Positions 8,057 through 17,976 are shown, numbered from the stretch's first letter. The stretch: 64,000 nucleotides of DNA from Streptococcus orisasini (GCF_001431045.1 NZ_BCLE01000003.1:1-64000), one strand, 5' to 3'. Notes: generated by a model from the sequence alone, not told the origin. Translations and numbers: made by a program.

Positions 8057-8585
8057 TGTTTTTTCCTTTCTTTTATTACTAATTTTGAACCTAATATTTC
8101 AAAAATTCTGTGATGATAATCTTTTGAAAAAGGGAGTGGGATCAACCCAAAAATTGAAAATTTTGGTTCTCACCACTCCCTAATTTCTAGGCGGTGACCT
8201 GAAACGGTCTCTCCCCAGACCGTTTTTGACACTTGCTTTGCAAGCTTCATTTCCCGATTAAACAGGTCTCCCAGACCTTTTTAACCCACCCCCGCACAGC
8301 TCAAAAGGTCTGGGGGACCTTTTGAGGTTGGAAATAAGATGAACGATGTTCATCACATTTGTTTAGGTTTTCCGCTTTGGCCTTGTGGCAAAAGGAAAGC
8401 CAGCCACCACTGCCACTGCGTCAAGAGCTTATTCCAAAATAGGAATATTAGAGGAGTTTTTGTCCAACCGCTTTATATTGTTCCTTTTTGATTTCAAGAG
8501 GAATAAGATGACCTTAATCCCAGGCACCACGACGGCTGTACTTGCGTACGGCTAGGAGTGGTAACAAAGGAATAACTAACTATTA
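8057..8585. other. Palindrome-rich spacer between infB and rbfA
   Basis: A 529-bp stretch without an open reading frame that I can support. It carries a series of inverted repeats: 8131-8181 (AGGGAGTGG with a long AT-rich inner stem), 8202-8225 (AAACGGTCT/AGACCGTTT), 8232-8244 (CTTGC/GCAAG), 8264-8278 (AGGTCT/AGACCT), 8301-8325 (TCAAAAGGTC/GACCTTTTGA) and 8338-8354 (GATGAAC/GTTCATC). Three of them contain the same GGTCT core. No tRNA or known riboswitch consensus is visible. It could be a degenerate repeat element or a structured RNA between two operon genes. Confidence 0.6.
8131..8181 (-). terminator. Terminator-like hairpin upstream of rbfA
   Basis: On the minus strand AGGGAGTGG pairs with CCACTCCCT and the stem ends in CCCTTTTTC. 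It would stop or reduce transcription from infB into rbfA. Confidence 0.5.
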
Positions 8586-11306
8586 TTATCTCTTGATTTC
8601 TTCCATGATGTAAGCTTCAATCGCATCATCAACTTTGATGTCATTATAGTTTTCGATCATCAAGCCGCCTTCTTGACCGTTACCGACTTCTTTCACATCG
8701 TCTTTATAGTGTTTCAGGCTGGCTAATTTACCATCAAAGACGACCACTCCGTCACGAATAACACGAACGCTGGAATCACGCGTAACTTTACCGCTGGTAA
8801 CCATGAAGCCGCCAATTGTTCCCATTTTAGAAACCTTAAAGGTTTCACGAATAAGGGCTTCACCGACGATTTTTTCTTCAAATTCAGGATCCAGCATACC
8901 TTTCATGGCATCTTCAACTTCTTCAATGACTTTGTAAATAATTGAGTGCAGACGGATTTCAACATCATCAGCTTCAGCCTGCTGACGAGCTTGCGGAGTT
9001 GGACGAACATTAAAGCCAATAATAACAGCATTGGAAGCCTCAGCCAAGGTAACATCGGATTCATTAATAGCACCGACAGCCGAATGGACAACATTGACCT
9101 TCACACCTTCAACATCAATCTTGAGCAGAGAAGAAGACAAAGCCTCAACAGAACCCTGAACGTCGGCCTTGATGATGACATTAACTGATTTGACTTCTCC
9201 GGCTTTCAGTGTGTCAAAGAGATTATCAAGACTAACACGGTGAGTCAATTGCCGCTGTTTCATCAGGGCACGTTTAGCACGTTCTTCCCCAGCTGCACGG
9301 GCAGCTTTTTCATCTTCATAAACCGCGAAATGATCCCCTGCCATAGGTGTCTCATTCAGGCCGGTAATGGAAACTGGTGTAGAAGGCAAGGCTGTTTTGA
9401 CGCGGCGGCCGAGATCATTGGTCATGGCACGCACACGGCCGAAAGTATTGCCAACAACAATAGGATCCTGAACATGCAGGGTTCCCTGCTGAACCAAAAG
9501 TGTGGCAATAGCTCCCTTACCTTTATCTAGGCGAGCTTCGATAACGGTACCAATAGCACGGACTGTCGGATCTGCTTTGAGCTCTTGAATTTCTGCAACT
9601 AGAAGCACCGTTTCCAGCAGTTCTTCAATATTTTGACCAAATTTTGCTGAGATTTCAACAAATTCAGAGTCTCCACCCCAAGCTGTTGAAATAACTCCAT
9701 GCTCTGCCAATTCCCCAATGACACGCTCCGGATTGGCACCAGGCTTATCAATCTTGTTAATGGCAACAATAATTGGGACATCAGCTGCTTTTGAGTGGTT
9801 GATGGCTTCTATCGTTTGAGGCATAACCCCATCATCAGCTGCTACAATAAGAATAGTGATATCCGTAACAGAAGCTCCGCGTGCACGCATACTGGTAAAG
9901 GCTGCATGTCCCGGTGTGTCCAAGAAAGTGATTTTCTTGCCGGCTTCTTCAATCTGATAGGCACCAATATGCTGAGTGATCCCACCTGCTTCACCTGTAG
10001 CAACACGTGAATTGCGAAGCGTATCAAGGAGCGTTGTTTTCCCGTGGTCAACATGCCCCATGATTGTTACAACAGGTGCACGCTCAACCATGTTTTCTGG
10101 ATTAAGGTAATCATCCTCAACAAAGAAACGCTCAATATCGGCCGTATCAATTTCAACCTTCTTATGGGCTTCAATACCATAATCCACCATTAAAAGTTCA
10201 ATGGTATCCCCATCTAAAGATTGGTTTTGCGTTGCCATAACTCCCATCATAAAGAGTTTTTTAACAATTTCTGCCGGCTCACGCTTGATACGTTTTGCAA
10301 TCTCAGCAACGGTCATGCCTTCTGTATATTCAAATTCTTTAGGTAATTCATGGAACTTACGCTCAGTCACAGGTTTTGGACTGCTGTCTTGATTGCGATT
10401 ATGTTTACCTTTTTTATTTTTCTTGTTCCAATTACTGTTTCTTTGATTTCTCACTTGGTTTTGCTTATTCCGATTTTTCTTGTTTTTATTTTGTTTTGGT
10501 CCGTCTTCATTTTCATGTGAAAAGTCACGTGACTTATCTGGACGAGCTTGCTTCTTACGGCGTTTATCCACCGCAACTGGAGCAGGGGCTGGTGCAGCAG
10601 GCTGACTTGGCAGAGGCTGTGCAACTTGAGCAGAGGCTTTAGCTGCTTTTTGTTCTTCCTTTTTAGCCTTTCTGGCCTTTTCTTGATTTTGTGCTGCCTG
10701 ACGCTTAGCTTTCTCAGCCTCATGGAAGCGGGCTTCACTTTGGCGGGAATATTCCGCATTTTGCTCAGCTTTTAAAGCAGCTGCCCGCGCTTTAAAGTCC
10801 ATGCGTGGTCCTGCCTGATTGCCTCTTGAAGCAGCTTGATTACGATTGTCGCGGCGATTATCATTCTGTCGGCGATTGCGGTTGTCCCCTCGACGATTAT
10901 CCTGACGGTTTTGATGGCGATTATCGTTGCGTCGGTCATTGCCGCGGTTATTTCGGCCTTCATTGCGATTGCCGCCGCTAGCCCGGCGTTCTGCCTCTGC
11001 CTTAGCACGCGCCTCGCGTTCTGCCTTAAAATTCCGGTTTTGCGGTCTTGGACGAGCTGGCTTAGCTTCTGTTTTAGCTTCAGCAGATGGCTGCTTATCC
11101 TGCGGTTTTGCCGCCTCTTTCGGAGCTTCTGCAGCTTTTGGTTTTTGCGGAGCCGCAAAACTTTCTGCAATGCGCTTAGCATCCTGATCATCCACGCTCG
11201 AAGCATGGCTTTTCACTTCTAGGCCCAATGATTTTGCCTTTTCGACAACTTCTTTACTTCCTTTGCCAATTTCCTTGGCAATTTCGTATAATCTTTTCTT
11301 AGACAA
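8586..11306 (-). CDS. infB: Translation initiation factor IF-2
   Basis: 906 residues. The N-terminal 50 residues hold a helical IF2-N module, followed by about 260 residues of low-complexity sequence rich in K, N, R, Q and A, with RRN/DNR-type repeats, as in other streptococcal IF-2. The GTPase domain has G1 G-H-V-D-H-G-K-T-T near residue 414, G3 D-T-P-G-H and G4 N-K-I-D. Domains II to IV follow, ending in the fMet-tRNA-binding C-terminal domain. IF-2 places initiator tRNA on the 30S subunit and drives subunit joining. It follows ylxQ by 19 bp in the nusA operon. Confidence 0.97.
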   Translation of the reverse strand: MSKKRLYEIAKEIGKGSKEVVEKAKSLGLEVKSHASSVDDQDAKRIAESFAAPQKPKAAEAPKEAAKPQDKQPSAEAKTEAKPARPRPQNRNFKAEREARAKAEAERRASGGNRNEGRNNRGNDRRNDNRHQNRQDNRRGDNRNRRQNDNRRDNRNQAASRGNQAGPRMDFKARAAALKAEQNAEYSRQSEARFHEAEKAKRQAAQNQEKARKAKKEEQKAAKASAQVAQPLPSQPAAPAPAPVAVDKRRKKQARPDKSRDFSHENEDGPKQNKNKKNRNKQNQVRNQRNSNWNKKNKKGKHNRNQDSSPKPVTERKFHELPKEFEYTEGMTVAEIAKRIKREPAEIVKKLFMMGVMATQNQSLDGDTIELLMVDYGIEAHKKVEIDTADIERFFVEDDYLNPENMVERAPVVTIMGHVDHGKTTLLDTLRNSRVATGEAGGITQHIGAYQIEEAGKKITFLDTPGHAAFTSMRARGASVTDITILIVAADDGVMPQTIEAINHSKAADVPIIVAINKIDKPGANPERVIGELAEHGVISTAWGGDSEFVEISAKFGQNIEELLETVLLVAEIQELKADPTVRAIGTVIEARLDKGKGAIATLLVQQGTLHVQDPIVVGNTFGRVRAMTNDLGRRVKTALPSTPVSITGLNETPMAGDHFAVYEDEKAARAAGEERAKRALMKQRQLTHRVSLDNLFDTLKAGEVKSVNVIIKADVQGSVEALSSSLLKIDVEGVKVNVVHSAVGAINESDVTLAEASNAVIIGFNVRPTPQARQQAEADDVEIRLHSIIYKVIEEVEDAMKGMLDPEFEEKIVGEALIRETFKVSKMGTIGGFMVTSGKVTRDSSVRVIRDGVVVFDGKLASLKHYKDDVKEVGNGQEGGLMIENYNDIKVDDAIEAYIMEEIKR

Positions 11307-11325
11307 ATCTTGTCCTCCTATTCTT

Positions 11326-11628
11326 CTAATCCATAAGAGTCCTCATTTTCTTTGAAAATCCAGTGTCCGTAATTGCAAGCACCTTTCTGCTTTTGCCAAT
11401 AGCGGCACTTAATTCCAGTGTTGAAAACACTGTGGAGACTTCTATATCATAATAGTTGCTTTTATCAGTCACTTGTTTGGTTAGATTGGCTCTGGCATCC
11501 TTGGCCAGGAAAATGAGCTTAGCTTTTCTGGTCTGGATAGCCTTAATAACTAATTCCTCGCCGGAAATAACACGTCCTGCCCGCTGGGCCAAGCCCAATA
11601 ACTGTGACAGTTTTTCTAAATTACTCAA
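11326..11628 (-). CDS. ylxQ: YlxQ-related ribosomal protein L7Ae family RNA-binding protein
   Basis: 100 residues with the L7Ae/L30e/S12e/Gadd45 fold: [14 protein letters not shown] near residues 11-24 and [11 protein letters not shown] near 34-44. YlxQ proteins bind K-turn-like RNA; their cellular task is poorly known. The start is a TTG inside the last codons of ylxR (8-bp overlap), indicating translational coupling. Fixed member of the nusA-infB operon in Firmicutes. Confidence 0.9.
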   Translation of the reverse strand: MSNLEKLSQLLGLAQRAGRVISGEELVIKAIQTRKAKLIFLAKDARANLTKQVTDKSNYYDIEVSTVFSTLELSAAIGKSRKVLAITDTGFSKKMRTLMD

Positions 11629-11917
11629 GGCCTAACTCTCTTCTTTTCACCTTATGATCAACGAAGGCAATCAATTCATCATAAAAGCTCTCGGGAACGT
11701 CCATGGAAAAGCTGCGGTTAAAAACCCTTCTTTCCTTAGCTTTCAAGGCCTCGTCGTTGTCAATCTTGATGTAGGCGCCCCGGCCGTTTTTCTTGCCGGT
11801 AGGATCAATAAAAATCTGGCCTTCCTTGGTTTTGACAACGCGGAGCAGATCACGCTTATCAATGATTTCCCCCGAAACAAGAGACTTTCTTAAAGGTATC
11901 TTTCTTGTCTTTGCCAT
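11621..11917 (-). CDS. ylxR: YlxR/RnpM family RNA-binding protein
   Basis: 98 residues from ATG 11917, preceded by GGAGG; a TTG three bases earlier is also in frame. It carries R-K-I-P-L-R-K near the start and G-R-G-A-Y-I near residue 46. YlxR members bind RNA, and the B. subtilis protein (RnpM) was reported to modulate RNase P. This copy lacks the C-x-x-C-R seen in many family members, having K-S-L-V-S instead. Between nusA and ylxQ in the conserved operon. Confidence 0.88.
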   Translation of the reverse strand: MAKTRKIPLRKSLVSGEIIDKRDLLRVVKTKEGQIFIDPTGKKNGRGAYIKIDNDEALKAKERRVFNRSFSMDVPESFYDELIAFVDHKVKRRELGLE

Positions 11918-11935
11918 CAAACACCTCCAAATTCT

Positions 11936-13138
11936 CTACTCAATATCGTCTGCCACAAGTTCCTGAGCAAAATCAGCCTCAACAGCCTCTTCAGCATCCG
12001 TTTCATTGGCAGGAGCATCTTCAAAAGACTCGTCTTCCTGTGCCCATTCAACTTCCATTTCTTCAAATTCACTAGCCGATTTAATATCAATGCGGTAGCC
12101 TGTCAAATGCGCTGCCAAGCGAACATTCTGCCCGCGGCGGCCGATAGCAAGTGACAGCTTGTTATCAGGGACAACAACAGTGGCATGCTTTTCATCTTCT
12201 TCATCAAAGAGAACCTGATCGACCTCAGCAGGTGCAATGGCATTGTAGATAAATTCAGCCGGATCATCAACCCACTCAATGACATCGATGTTTTCCTCAA
12301 CAGGCACCCAAAGCCCAGACTTTTGATCTAAACGTTTAGGATGGAATTTGCTGGTAACTTTTTTGATGTTGGCACCCTTACGGCCGACAATAGTTCCGAT
12401 AGCATCGACATTAGGATTGTGGCTACGGACAGCAACCTTAGTCCGATCACCAGCTTCACGTGCCACACTCATGATTTCAACCGTTCCGTCAAAGACTTCC
12501 GGAATTTCCTGTTCCATGATGCGCTTGATGAATTCCGGATGGCTGCGGCTGACGAAAACATTTACCCCTTTAGGATTGTTTTCAACCTTGTAGACATACA
12601 CCTCAATGCGGTCATGAGAAGCAAAGGTTTCTCCCGGAATTTGATCCTGACGGGACAGCTGGGCTTCAATAGTTCCTAAGTTGACATAGATAAAGCGGTC
12701 ATCAAAACGCTCAACCGTTCCTGTCATGATTTCTCTTTCATGTTCTTTGTATTCATTGAAAGTCACTTCGCGCATTTGACGGCGCATTTTTTCCATGATG
12801 GTCTGCTTAGCCGACTGAGCAGCTACACGGCCGAATTCTTTAGGACTTTCTTCAAAGCGAATCTTATCGCCCAGTTCATAAGCTGTGCTAATCGCAAGAG
12901 CATCTTTGAGGCTGATTTCAAGGCGGCTGTCAAAAACTTCCTCGACAACTTCGCGCACAGTATAAACCTTAAAATCGCCTGTTTTTTCATTAAATTCAAT
13001 TTCAGCACTTTCGGACTGACCGTAACGGCGCTTATAAGCTGACTTCAGAGATTCTTTAACCGCATCAATAATATCATCTTTGTTAATGTGTTTTTCTTCT
13101 TCCAAAATACGGAAGGCTTCTAGCATTTCTTTGCTCAT
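11936..13138 (-). CDS. nusA: Transcription termination/antitermination factor NusA
   Basis: 400 residues from ATG 13138, which has AAGGA eight bases upstream; the ATG three codons earlier overlaps that ribosome binding site and is less likely. Domains in order are an N-terminal RNA-polymerase-binding domain (1-125), S1 (about 130-200) and two KH domains (about 200-345, with the G-x-x-G loops in V-G-R-K-G-A-N and I-G-R-R-G-Q-N). The acidic 50-residue tail replaces the C-terminal repeats of E. coli NusA, as usual in Firmicutes. NusA governs pausing and termination. Second gene of the operon after rimP. Confidence 0.96.
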   Translation of the reverse strand: MSKEMLEAFRILEEEKHINKDDIIDAVKESLKSAYKRRYGQSESAEIEFNEKTGDFKVYTVREVVEEVFDSRLEISLKDALAISTAYELGDKIRFEESPKEFGRVAAQSAKQTIMEKMRRQMREVTFNEYKEHEREIMTGTVERFDDRFIYVNLGTIEAQLSRQDQIPGETFASHDRIEVYVYKVENNPKGVNVFVSRSHPEFIKRIMEQEIPEVFDGTVEIMSVAREAGDRTKVAVRSHNPNVDAIGTIVGRKGANIKKVTSKFHPKRLDQKSGLWVPVEENIDVIEWVDDPAEFIYNAIAPAEVDQVLFDEEDEKHATVVVPDNKLSLAIGRRGQNVRLAAHLTGYRIDIKSASEFEEMEVEWAQEDESFEDAPANETDAEEAVEADFAQELVADDIE

Positions 13139-13172
13139 AGTCTTCATCCTTGCCCAACAAGGATTTTCCTTT

Positions 13173-13664
13173 CTAAAGTTTTACAGCGAGACGGGCTTTT
13201 GCAACCATCTTGTAGGGAATCATAACTGTTTTTTGACGTGTTTTATCCATATAGGAAATTGTCAGTGTTTCACCATCAAAAGCAAGCAAATCACCTTCAA
13301 AAACCTTTACCTTGTCAATAGCCTGATAGAGGCTGACATTGACATATTGACCGACAGCATTTGTCAGACTTTCAGCAGTTTTTAACGGACGTTCAAGGCC
13401 GGGACTGGATACTTCCAGCATGTACTGATCTGGAAAGGGATCTGGTTTTATGGTATCCAGCAGAGGACTGATGATGTCTGTCAGTTCTGCCGTGTCTTCG
13501 ACGGTAATGCCCCCTGGTTTATCTACCAAAATACTGAGAACATAATCGCTCCCCATTTTTTCATACTCGACATCAACCAGCTCAAAGGGCTCAGCAATAA
13601 CAGGCCTTACTGCCTGTGTCACTATATCAATAATCGTTGCGATTGCATTTCCCTCCTTACACAC
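13173..13664 (-). CDS. rimP: Ribosome maturation factor RimP
   Basis: The product has the RimP landmarks F-E-L-V-D-V-E-Y near residue 27, [12 protein letters not shown] near 89 and the C-terminal SH3-like domain, and acts in 30S assembly. The start is uncertain. The only standard in-frame start is the GTG at 13664, which overlaps the best ribosome binding site (AAGGAGG, 13653-13659). The ATG at correct distance from that site (13647-13649) is out of frame and stops after eight codons. The in-frame codon with ideal spacing is ATC at 13641-13643. First gene of the operon. Confidence 0.9.
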   Translation of the reverse strand: MCKEGNAIATIIDIVTQAVRPVIAEPFELVDVEYEKMGSDYVLSILVDKPGGITVEDTAELTDIISPLLDTIKPDPFPDQYMLEVSSPGLERPLKTAESLTNAVGQYVNVSLYQAIDKVKVFEGDLLAFDGETLTISYMDKTRQKTVMIPYKMVAKARLAVKL

Positions 13665-13837
13665 ACAAGGAGCGAAGTCACAACTTCGCTCCTTTCTGTA
13701 TTATTTGTTAACATTATAACATAAATTAAGAATAATGCAAGCCCCAACAGTTGGTATTTCTGCTGTTCAGGCTATTTTTATCGTTGACAGACAGCTTGAC
13801 TTGAACTTTTAAAGGCTATCTCTTTCAGCATAACATA

Positions 13838-13924
13838 AGGAGAGGAGGGGATTCGAACCCCCGAGCCCCGTTAAGGACTACACGCTTTCCAAGCGTGCGC
13901 ACTCGGCCACTATGCGACCTCTCC
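13838..13924 (-). tRNA. tRNA-Ser (anticodon GGA)
   Basis: On the minus strand a complete class II tRNA: 7-bp acceptor stem GGAGAGG/CCTCTCC, anticodon stem CACGC/GCGTG with loop TTGGAAA (anticodon GGA, reading UCC/UCU), a long serine-type variable arm and T-arm GGGGGTTCGAATCCCC. The CCA end is not encoded and would be added after transcription. It stands alone between rimP and trmB. Confidence 0.95.
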
Positions 13925-13937
13925 GTAAAGAGCGAGA

Positions 13938-14573
13938 CTAAAACCTCGCTTCAACACGATAGATAGGCTGACCTTTCTGCGAAAATTTCTCTTCATACTC
14001 GGTCATTACATTATTATCATAATCACTGGCATGCAAATCTAACCATACCTGCTCTAAAATCATACCATATTGTGAGAAACTTGCCAAGCTATATTCGAAA
14101 AGTTTGCGATTATCTGTCTTAAAATGAATCTGACCCTGCTCCGGCAAAATCCTTTGATAGACCTCTAAAAAGTTTTTATAGGTCAAGCGCCGCTTTTCAT
14201 GGCGCTTTTTGGGCCAAGGATCACTGAAGTTTAAGTAAATCAAACCAACCTCATGATCAGCAAAATAATCGCTAAGACTGGAGCCATTTGCCAAAAGCAG
14301 CCGAACATTGGGAAGCTGGCTTTCTAAAACCTTATCCAAAGCATGGCTGAGGACAGAAACCTGCAAATCAATCCCAATATAATTAATTTGAGGATTCTGA
14401 GCAGCCATGCCCGTAATAAAGCGTCCTTTGCCGCTTCCAATTTCAATGTGAATAGGGTTATTGTTACCAAAAACTTCCTGCCAGTGTCCCTTGACTTCTT
14501 CTGGTTTTAAAATAACATAGTGAGGATTATTTTTCAGATGCTCTTCGGCACCTTTACGTCTTCTAACTCTCAT
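13938..14573 (-). CDS. trmB: tRNA (guanine-N7-)-methyltransferase TrmB
   Basis: 211 residues. SAM-binding motif E-I-G-S-G-K-G-R-F near residue 47, then Y-I-G-I-D, and the family motif [13 protein letters not shown] near 118-130. TrmB methylates G46 in the variable loop of many tRNAs. It follows ccrZ by 9 bp, the same pairing as in S. pneumoniae, and ends just upstream of the tRNA-Ser gene. Confidence 0.95.
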   Translation of the reverse strand: MRVRRRKGAEEHLKNNPHYVILKPEEVKGHWQEVFGNNNPIHIEIGSGKGRFITGMAAQNPQINYIGIDLQVSVLSHALDKVLESQLPNVRLLLANGSSLSDYFADHEVGLIYLNFSDPWPKKRHEKRRLTYKNFLEVYQRILPEQGQIHFKTDNRKLFEYSLASFSQYGMILEQVWLDLHASDYDNNVMTEYEEKFSQKGQPIYRVEARF

Positions 14574-14582
14574 GCTTTCTTT

Positions 14583-15365
14583 CTAAAAGGATTCTCTGAA
14601 CTTGCGAAGTTCATAGATTTCCTGATTGACATTTTCCATGTCGCGGTTTTCATAATATTTTAAAATCTGTGACAGGTAAGAAAGCTGACCGTACCATTTA
14701 ATCTTTTGAAAGACTTTTTCATTTTTCTTATAACCGTAATAAGTCAGCCATTCTGGCCAGCGAGTATGCGGAATATAATGGCTTAAAATATGCGCCACAT
14801 CATACATACGGTCTGTCACACGGACAGAATCCCAATCCACTAAGTAAATCAAGCCACTGGTGGTCACTACCCAATTGCTGTGTCTGACATCTCCATGAAC
14901 AATGGTCGCATAGTCCTTCTTAAAATCAGGCAGATTGCGCTTCATTTCTGCAACTACAGACTGCAAATAGGCATTTTCTGCAATTTGATAAGGCGCACTG
15001 CGCTCCCAAGACAGCAGTAAGTCCAACGGCTCTTCTATCTTATAATTTAGTTGCAGCAGCTGGTTTACCAAGGGTTTGGATTTGTGCATTTGCAGCAGAA
15101 TCTGGATAATCTGCTTACTGTTCATATCAGCTCTCGTTAGGAGTCTGCCGTCCAGCCATTCCTGAGCGCTCATCATATCACCGTTGCCCAGACGTTTGGC
15201 CCACAGGAGCTGCGGTGCGATTTGTTCTTTGGCCAGGGCTGCTAAAATCGGTGTCGTATTGATTTTCACAAAAATCTTATCGCCATTGGGATAAGTGCCA
15301 ATATAGGCCTGACCGCTTTTCCCTTTTAAGGGTGTTAAGGTTAAATCTTTATCTGATTGCATCAC
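14583..15365 (-). CDS. ccrZ: Cell cycle regulator CcrZ (choline/aminoglycoside kinase-like phosphotransferase)
   Basis: 260 residues with the aminoglycoside phosphotransferase fold. The catalytic loop is H-G-D-V-R-H-S-N near residue 159 and the metal-binding motif is L-V-D-W-D near 174. In S. pneumoniae the homologous CcrZ links division to DnaA-driven replication initiation and phosphorylates ribose-type substrates. The gene starts at GTG 15365 or ATG 15362; both follow AAGGAGG. Co-transcribed with trmB. Confidence 0.85.
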   Translation of the reverse strand: MMQSDKDLTLTPLKGKSGQAYIGTYPNGDKIFVKINTTPILAALAKEQIAPQLLWAKRLGNGDMMSAQEWLDGRLLTRADMNSKQIIQILLQMHKSKPLVNQLLQLNYKIEEPLDLLLSWERSAPYQIAENAYLQSVVAEMKRNLPDFKKDYATIVHGDVRHSNWVVTTSGLIYLVDWDSVRVTDRMYDVAHILSHYIPHTRWPEWLTYYGYKKNEKVFQKIKWYGQLSYLSQILKYYENRDMENVNQEIYELRKFRESF

Positions 15366-15422
15366 ACTCTCCCCTCCTTTTCATCTCGAATCACTAGTCC
15401 TATTTTACTTGTTTTATAGAGC

Positions 15423-16463
15423 TTAGTCAATTATCTTCTTTATTTTATAAGACAGATAGATTTCATTTAGAATAACTGCTCCTGCTGCAAGAAAAAGTGC
15501 CTTCTGCCAAGACAGAGCAAAACATATTTCAACAGCAGTCAGCAGGTAGAGAATAAGCCGCAGAAATTGCTTAAGATCAGTCTTCTTGCTCTTACTATCA
15601 ATTGGAAAAAGCTGTGTCAGATACTGATAATCATAGTGTTTGTACAGGGCCAGCAGCTGAAACAGCAGCAGGTAATTAAAGAGCACCGCCAAACCTGCTG
15701 ATATTAAAGGATTGGCAATAAAAATAAGGCTCAGTAGACTTAAAATGCTCAAACGCAGCGTAAGACCCAGATAATCACCGCTCCGCAAAAATGCACGTAA
15801 ATAGAGATGGCCCCAAGTATGGCTGTGCTTTCGTGATAGAAAACCCATCACAAAATCCAGATAAGCACGCCGTTTAACACTGGCGGAAATCCCCTTAACA
15901 TTAGTGAATAGGGAGAAAAATTTTAAAATTGCCTGCTGCCGTCTTCTTTCTTGACTAATCGCCTTAGTCCAGTCCAACTTGCCTTGGCGCAGAAAAGCAC
16001 GATTTTTTCTAGCTATAATCAGCCACTTTAAAGCAAGAAAAGTCAACAAAAAGAGGGCAAAAGAAACAGGAGACATTCCCAAGCGCAAAAATAAGGGGGC
16101 TAAAATTAGCAGAAAAACAATCTGCAAAACTCCCCAAAAGAGGAAGGCGCACTTTTGAGCCTGTCGAATGAGACAGATGACATCACTTTCTTTTGGCAAA
16201 AGGAAGTGCTGATCAGCAGCTTCCAGATAAGTCGCGCTATTCCCCCAAAACAATAAGGCTACAACCGTCAAAGATAAAATGATTATAATAGGCAAATGAT
16301 TGGTTGGGAAATGCTTTAATAACTGACTGTACTGCACCATGAGAAAGCCCAACAGAAAAATGAGCACCAAAACAAAATGGTCATTAAACACATAGCGCAG
16401 GTATTTGCTGCTTTGTTTGAGAAAAGCGAGGCGTCTTTTGCTAAATACTGTTTTCATAATCAC
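15423..16463 (-). CDS. EcsB-like ABC transporter permease
   Basis: 346 residues with about eight membrane segments in pairs near 30-70, 105-150, 230-275 and 300-340. The pattern fits the EcsB family that pairs with the EcsA ATPase. In Bacillus EcsAB affects protein secretion, competence and intramembrane proteolysis; the transported substrate is not established. It starts at a GTG whose last bases overlap the stop codon of the ATPase gene (GTGA), so the two are coupled. Confidence 0.85.
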   Translation of the reverse strand: MIMKTVFSKRRLAFLKQSSKYLRYVFNDHFVLVLIFLLGFLMVQYSQLLKHFPTNHLPIIIILSLTVVALLFWGNSATYLEAADQHFLLPKESDVICLIRQAQKCAFLFWGVLQIVFLLILAPLFLRLGMSPVSFALFLLTFLALKWLIIARKNRAFLRQGKLDWTKAISQERRRQQAILKFFSLFTNVKGISASVKRRAYLDFVMGFLSRKHSHTWGHLYLRAFLRSGDYLGLTLRLSILSLLSLIFIANPLISAGLAVLFNYLLLFQLLALYKHYDYQYLTQLFPIDSKSKKTDLKQFLRLILYLLTAVEICFALSWQKALFLAAGAVILNEIYLSYKIKKIID

Positions 16464-17185
16464 GCCTCTTTGGTCAAAGCCATATAAATGTCATTGAGAC
16501 TGGCTTGAGGATTGCCGAAATCTACCCGTAAGTCGTCCAGCCTGCCTTGAGCTCTGATCTGCCCAGCATGCAGAATAACAAAACGATCGCACATTTTTTC
16601 TGCCGAATCAAGAACATGAGTAGACATGAGAATAGATTTTCCCTTAGCTTTTTCAGCCGCCAAGAGCTTGGTCAAGTCCGCAATAGCTACAGGATCCAGG
16701 CCCAAGAAAGGCTCGTCAATAATAAAAAGACTAGGATCAACAATAAAAGCACAGATAATCATTACCTTTTGTTTCATGCCCTTAGAAAAATGGCTTGGGA
16801 ACCAATCGAGCTTATCTTCCAGCCTGAACAACTCCAAAAGCTTTTGAGCTCGGTTCATTACTTCTTCCTGTTCAATATCATAGGCCATGGCCATGGTTTC
16901 AATATGCTCTTTCAGCGTTAGTTCCTCATAAAGACTGGGGGTCTCAGGGATAAAACCGATTTTCTTGCGGTAAGCTTCCTCCTGCTCAGACAGAGTCAGC
17001 CCATCAATGCTGATCTTTCCTTCATAAGGAGTCAGAAGGCCGATAATTTCATTAATCGTTGTTGATTTACCAGCACCATTGAGTCCGATAAGACCGACTA
17101 ATTCGCCGTCGTCTACTTGAAAACTAATATTTTTTAAGACAGGGATATTAACATACCCGCCAGTCAGATTTTCGATTTTTAACAT
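16460..17185 (-). CDS. EcsA-like ABC transporter ATP-binding protein
   Basis: 241 residues with Walker A G-L-N-G-A-G-K-S-T near residue 34, signature F-S-K-G-M-K-Q-K near 136, Walker B S-L-F-I-I-D-E-P-F-L-G-L-D near 155 and switch His in S-T-H-V-L-D. The signature begins FSKGM, not LSGGQ, which is usual for EcsA. It forms a transporter with the permease that follows and is divergent from hit, as in other streptococci. Confidence 0.88.
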   Translation of the reverse strand: MLKIENLTGGYVNIPVLKNISFQVDDGELVGLIGLNGAGKSTTINEIIGLLTPYEGKISIDGLTLSEQEEAYRKKIGFIPETPSLYEELTLKEHIETMAMAYDIEQEEVMNRAQKLLELFRLEDKLDWFPSHFSKGMKQKVMIICAFIVDPSLFIIDEPFLGLDPVAIADLTKLLAAEKAKGKSILMSTHVLDSAEKMCDRFVILHAGQIRAQGRLDDLRVDFGNPQASLNDIYMALTKEA

Positions 17186-17249
17186 GACGTTTCTTTCTAA
17201 CTTTGATATACTATATTATAACAAAAACAAGCTAAGAAGGTGATTTTTA

Positions 17250-17669
17250 ATGGACAATTGTATTTTTTGCAAGATTATAGCGGGTGACATTCCTTCATCA
17301 AAAGTCTACGAGGATGAAGACGTTTTGGCCTTTCTGGATATTTCACAGGCTACTGTAGGCCATACTTTGGTCATTCCCAAAGAACATGTCCGAAATGCTC
17401 TGGAAATGGATGAAAAGAGTGCGACTAAAGTGTTTGCTAGGATTCCTAAAATTGCTCGCGCCCTGAAAAAAGCAACTAAGGCCGACGGACTTAATATCAT
17501 TAATAACAATGAAGAAGCAGCCGGACAGACCGTTTTTCATGCCCACGTGCACTTGGTTCCCCGTTTTGTGGACTCAGACGAATTTGCCATTCATTTTGTA
17601 GAACATGAACCAGACTTTCCTGCTCTTGCTCAGTTGGCAGAGAAAATTCATGAGGAGATTGAGGCATGA
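17250..17669 (+). CDS. hit: HIT family hydrolase
   Basis: 139 residues. The histidine triad H-A-H-V-H-L-V lies near residues 97-103, and C4 and C7 (C-I-F-C-K-I) supply part of a zinc site. HIT proteins of this branch hydrolyse adenosine phosphoramidates and dinucleoside polyphosphates. GAAGGTG precedes the ATG. Its stop codon overlaps the start of the next gene as ATGA. Confidence 0.93.
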   Translation: MDNCIFCKIIAGDIPSSKVYEDEDVLAFLDISQATVGHTLVIPKEHVRNALEMDEKSATKVFARIPKIARALKKATKADGLNIINNNEEAAGQTVFHAHVHLVPRFVDSDEFAIHFVEHEPDFPALAQLAEKIHEEIEA

Positions 17670-17959
17670 AAGTCAAAACCTTTATTATCTCAAGCATTCT
17701 TGGAGCTGGACTTTATCAATTGTATAAAAAACGTGATTCTCTCAAAGATTCATTTTTAGAAACAAAGGAACACTTTGACAGAGTAAAAGCTGATGCTGAC
17801 AATATTCAAAGCAATCTAACCGTAATCAGTCAGCAAAAGGAAAACCTAGCTGCCATCAGTCAGGATTTATCTTACAAGCTTCGACTTTTTCAGCAAGAAA
17901 GCCAGCCTCACTTAGCAGAAATTAAAAAGACAGTTCAAAAGTACGCTTCTAAAGATTAA
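17666..17959 (+). CDS. Small membrane-anchored coiled-coil protein downstream of hit
   Basis: 97 residues. An N-terminal hydrophobic segment (about 4-20, with S-S-I-L-G-A-G-L) is followed by a charged, probably coiled-coil stretch to the C-terminus, resembling YtxH-type proteins in outline. I do not recognise a function. It overlaps hit by four bases (ATGA) and is therefore translated with it. A terminator follows 18 bp later. Confidence 0.75.
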   Translation: MKVKTFIISSILGAGLYQLYKKRDSLKDSFLETKEHFDRVKADADNIQSNLTVISQQKENLAAISQDLSYKLRLFQQESQPHLAEIKKTVQKYASKD

Positions 17960-17976
17960 ATCCCTTTACAGCATAA

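Noticed and set aside
8057..8585. Possible insertion sequence remnant between infB and rbfA
   Set aside because: No transposase fragment or terminal repeat pair with target duplication could be seen; kept as a palindrome-rich spacer only.
10836..11222. Long reading frame (128 codons) opposite the infB N-terminal region
   Set aside because: It mirrors the low-complexity K/N/R/Q codons of IF-2, has an implausible composition and no ribosome binding site.
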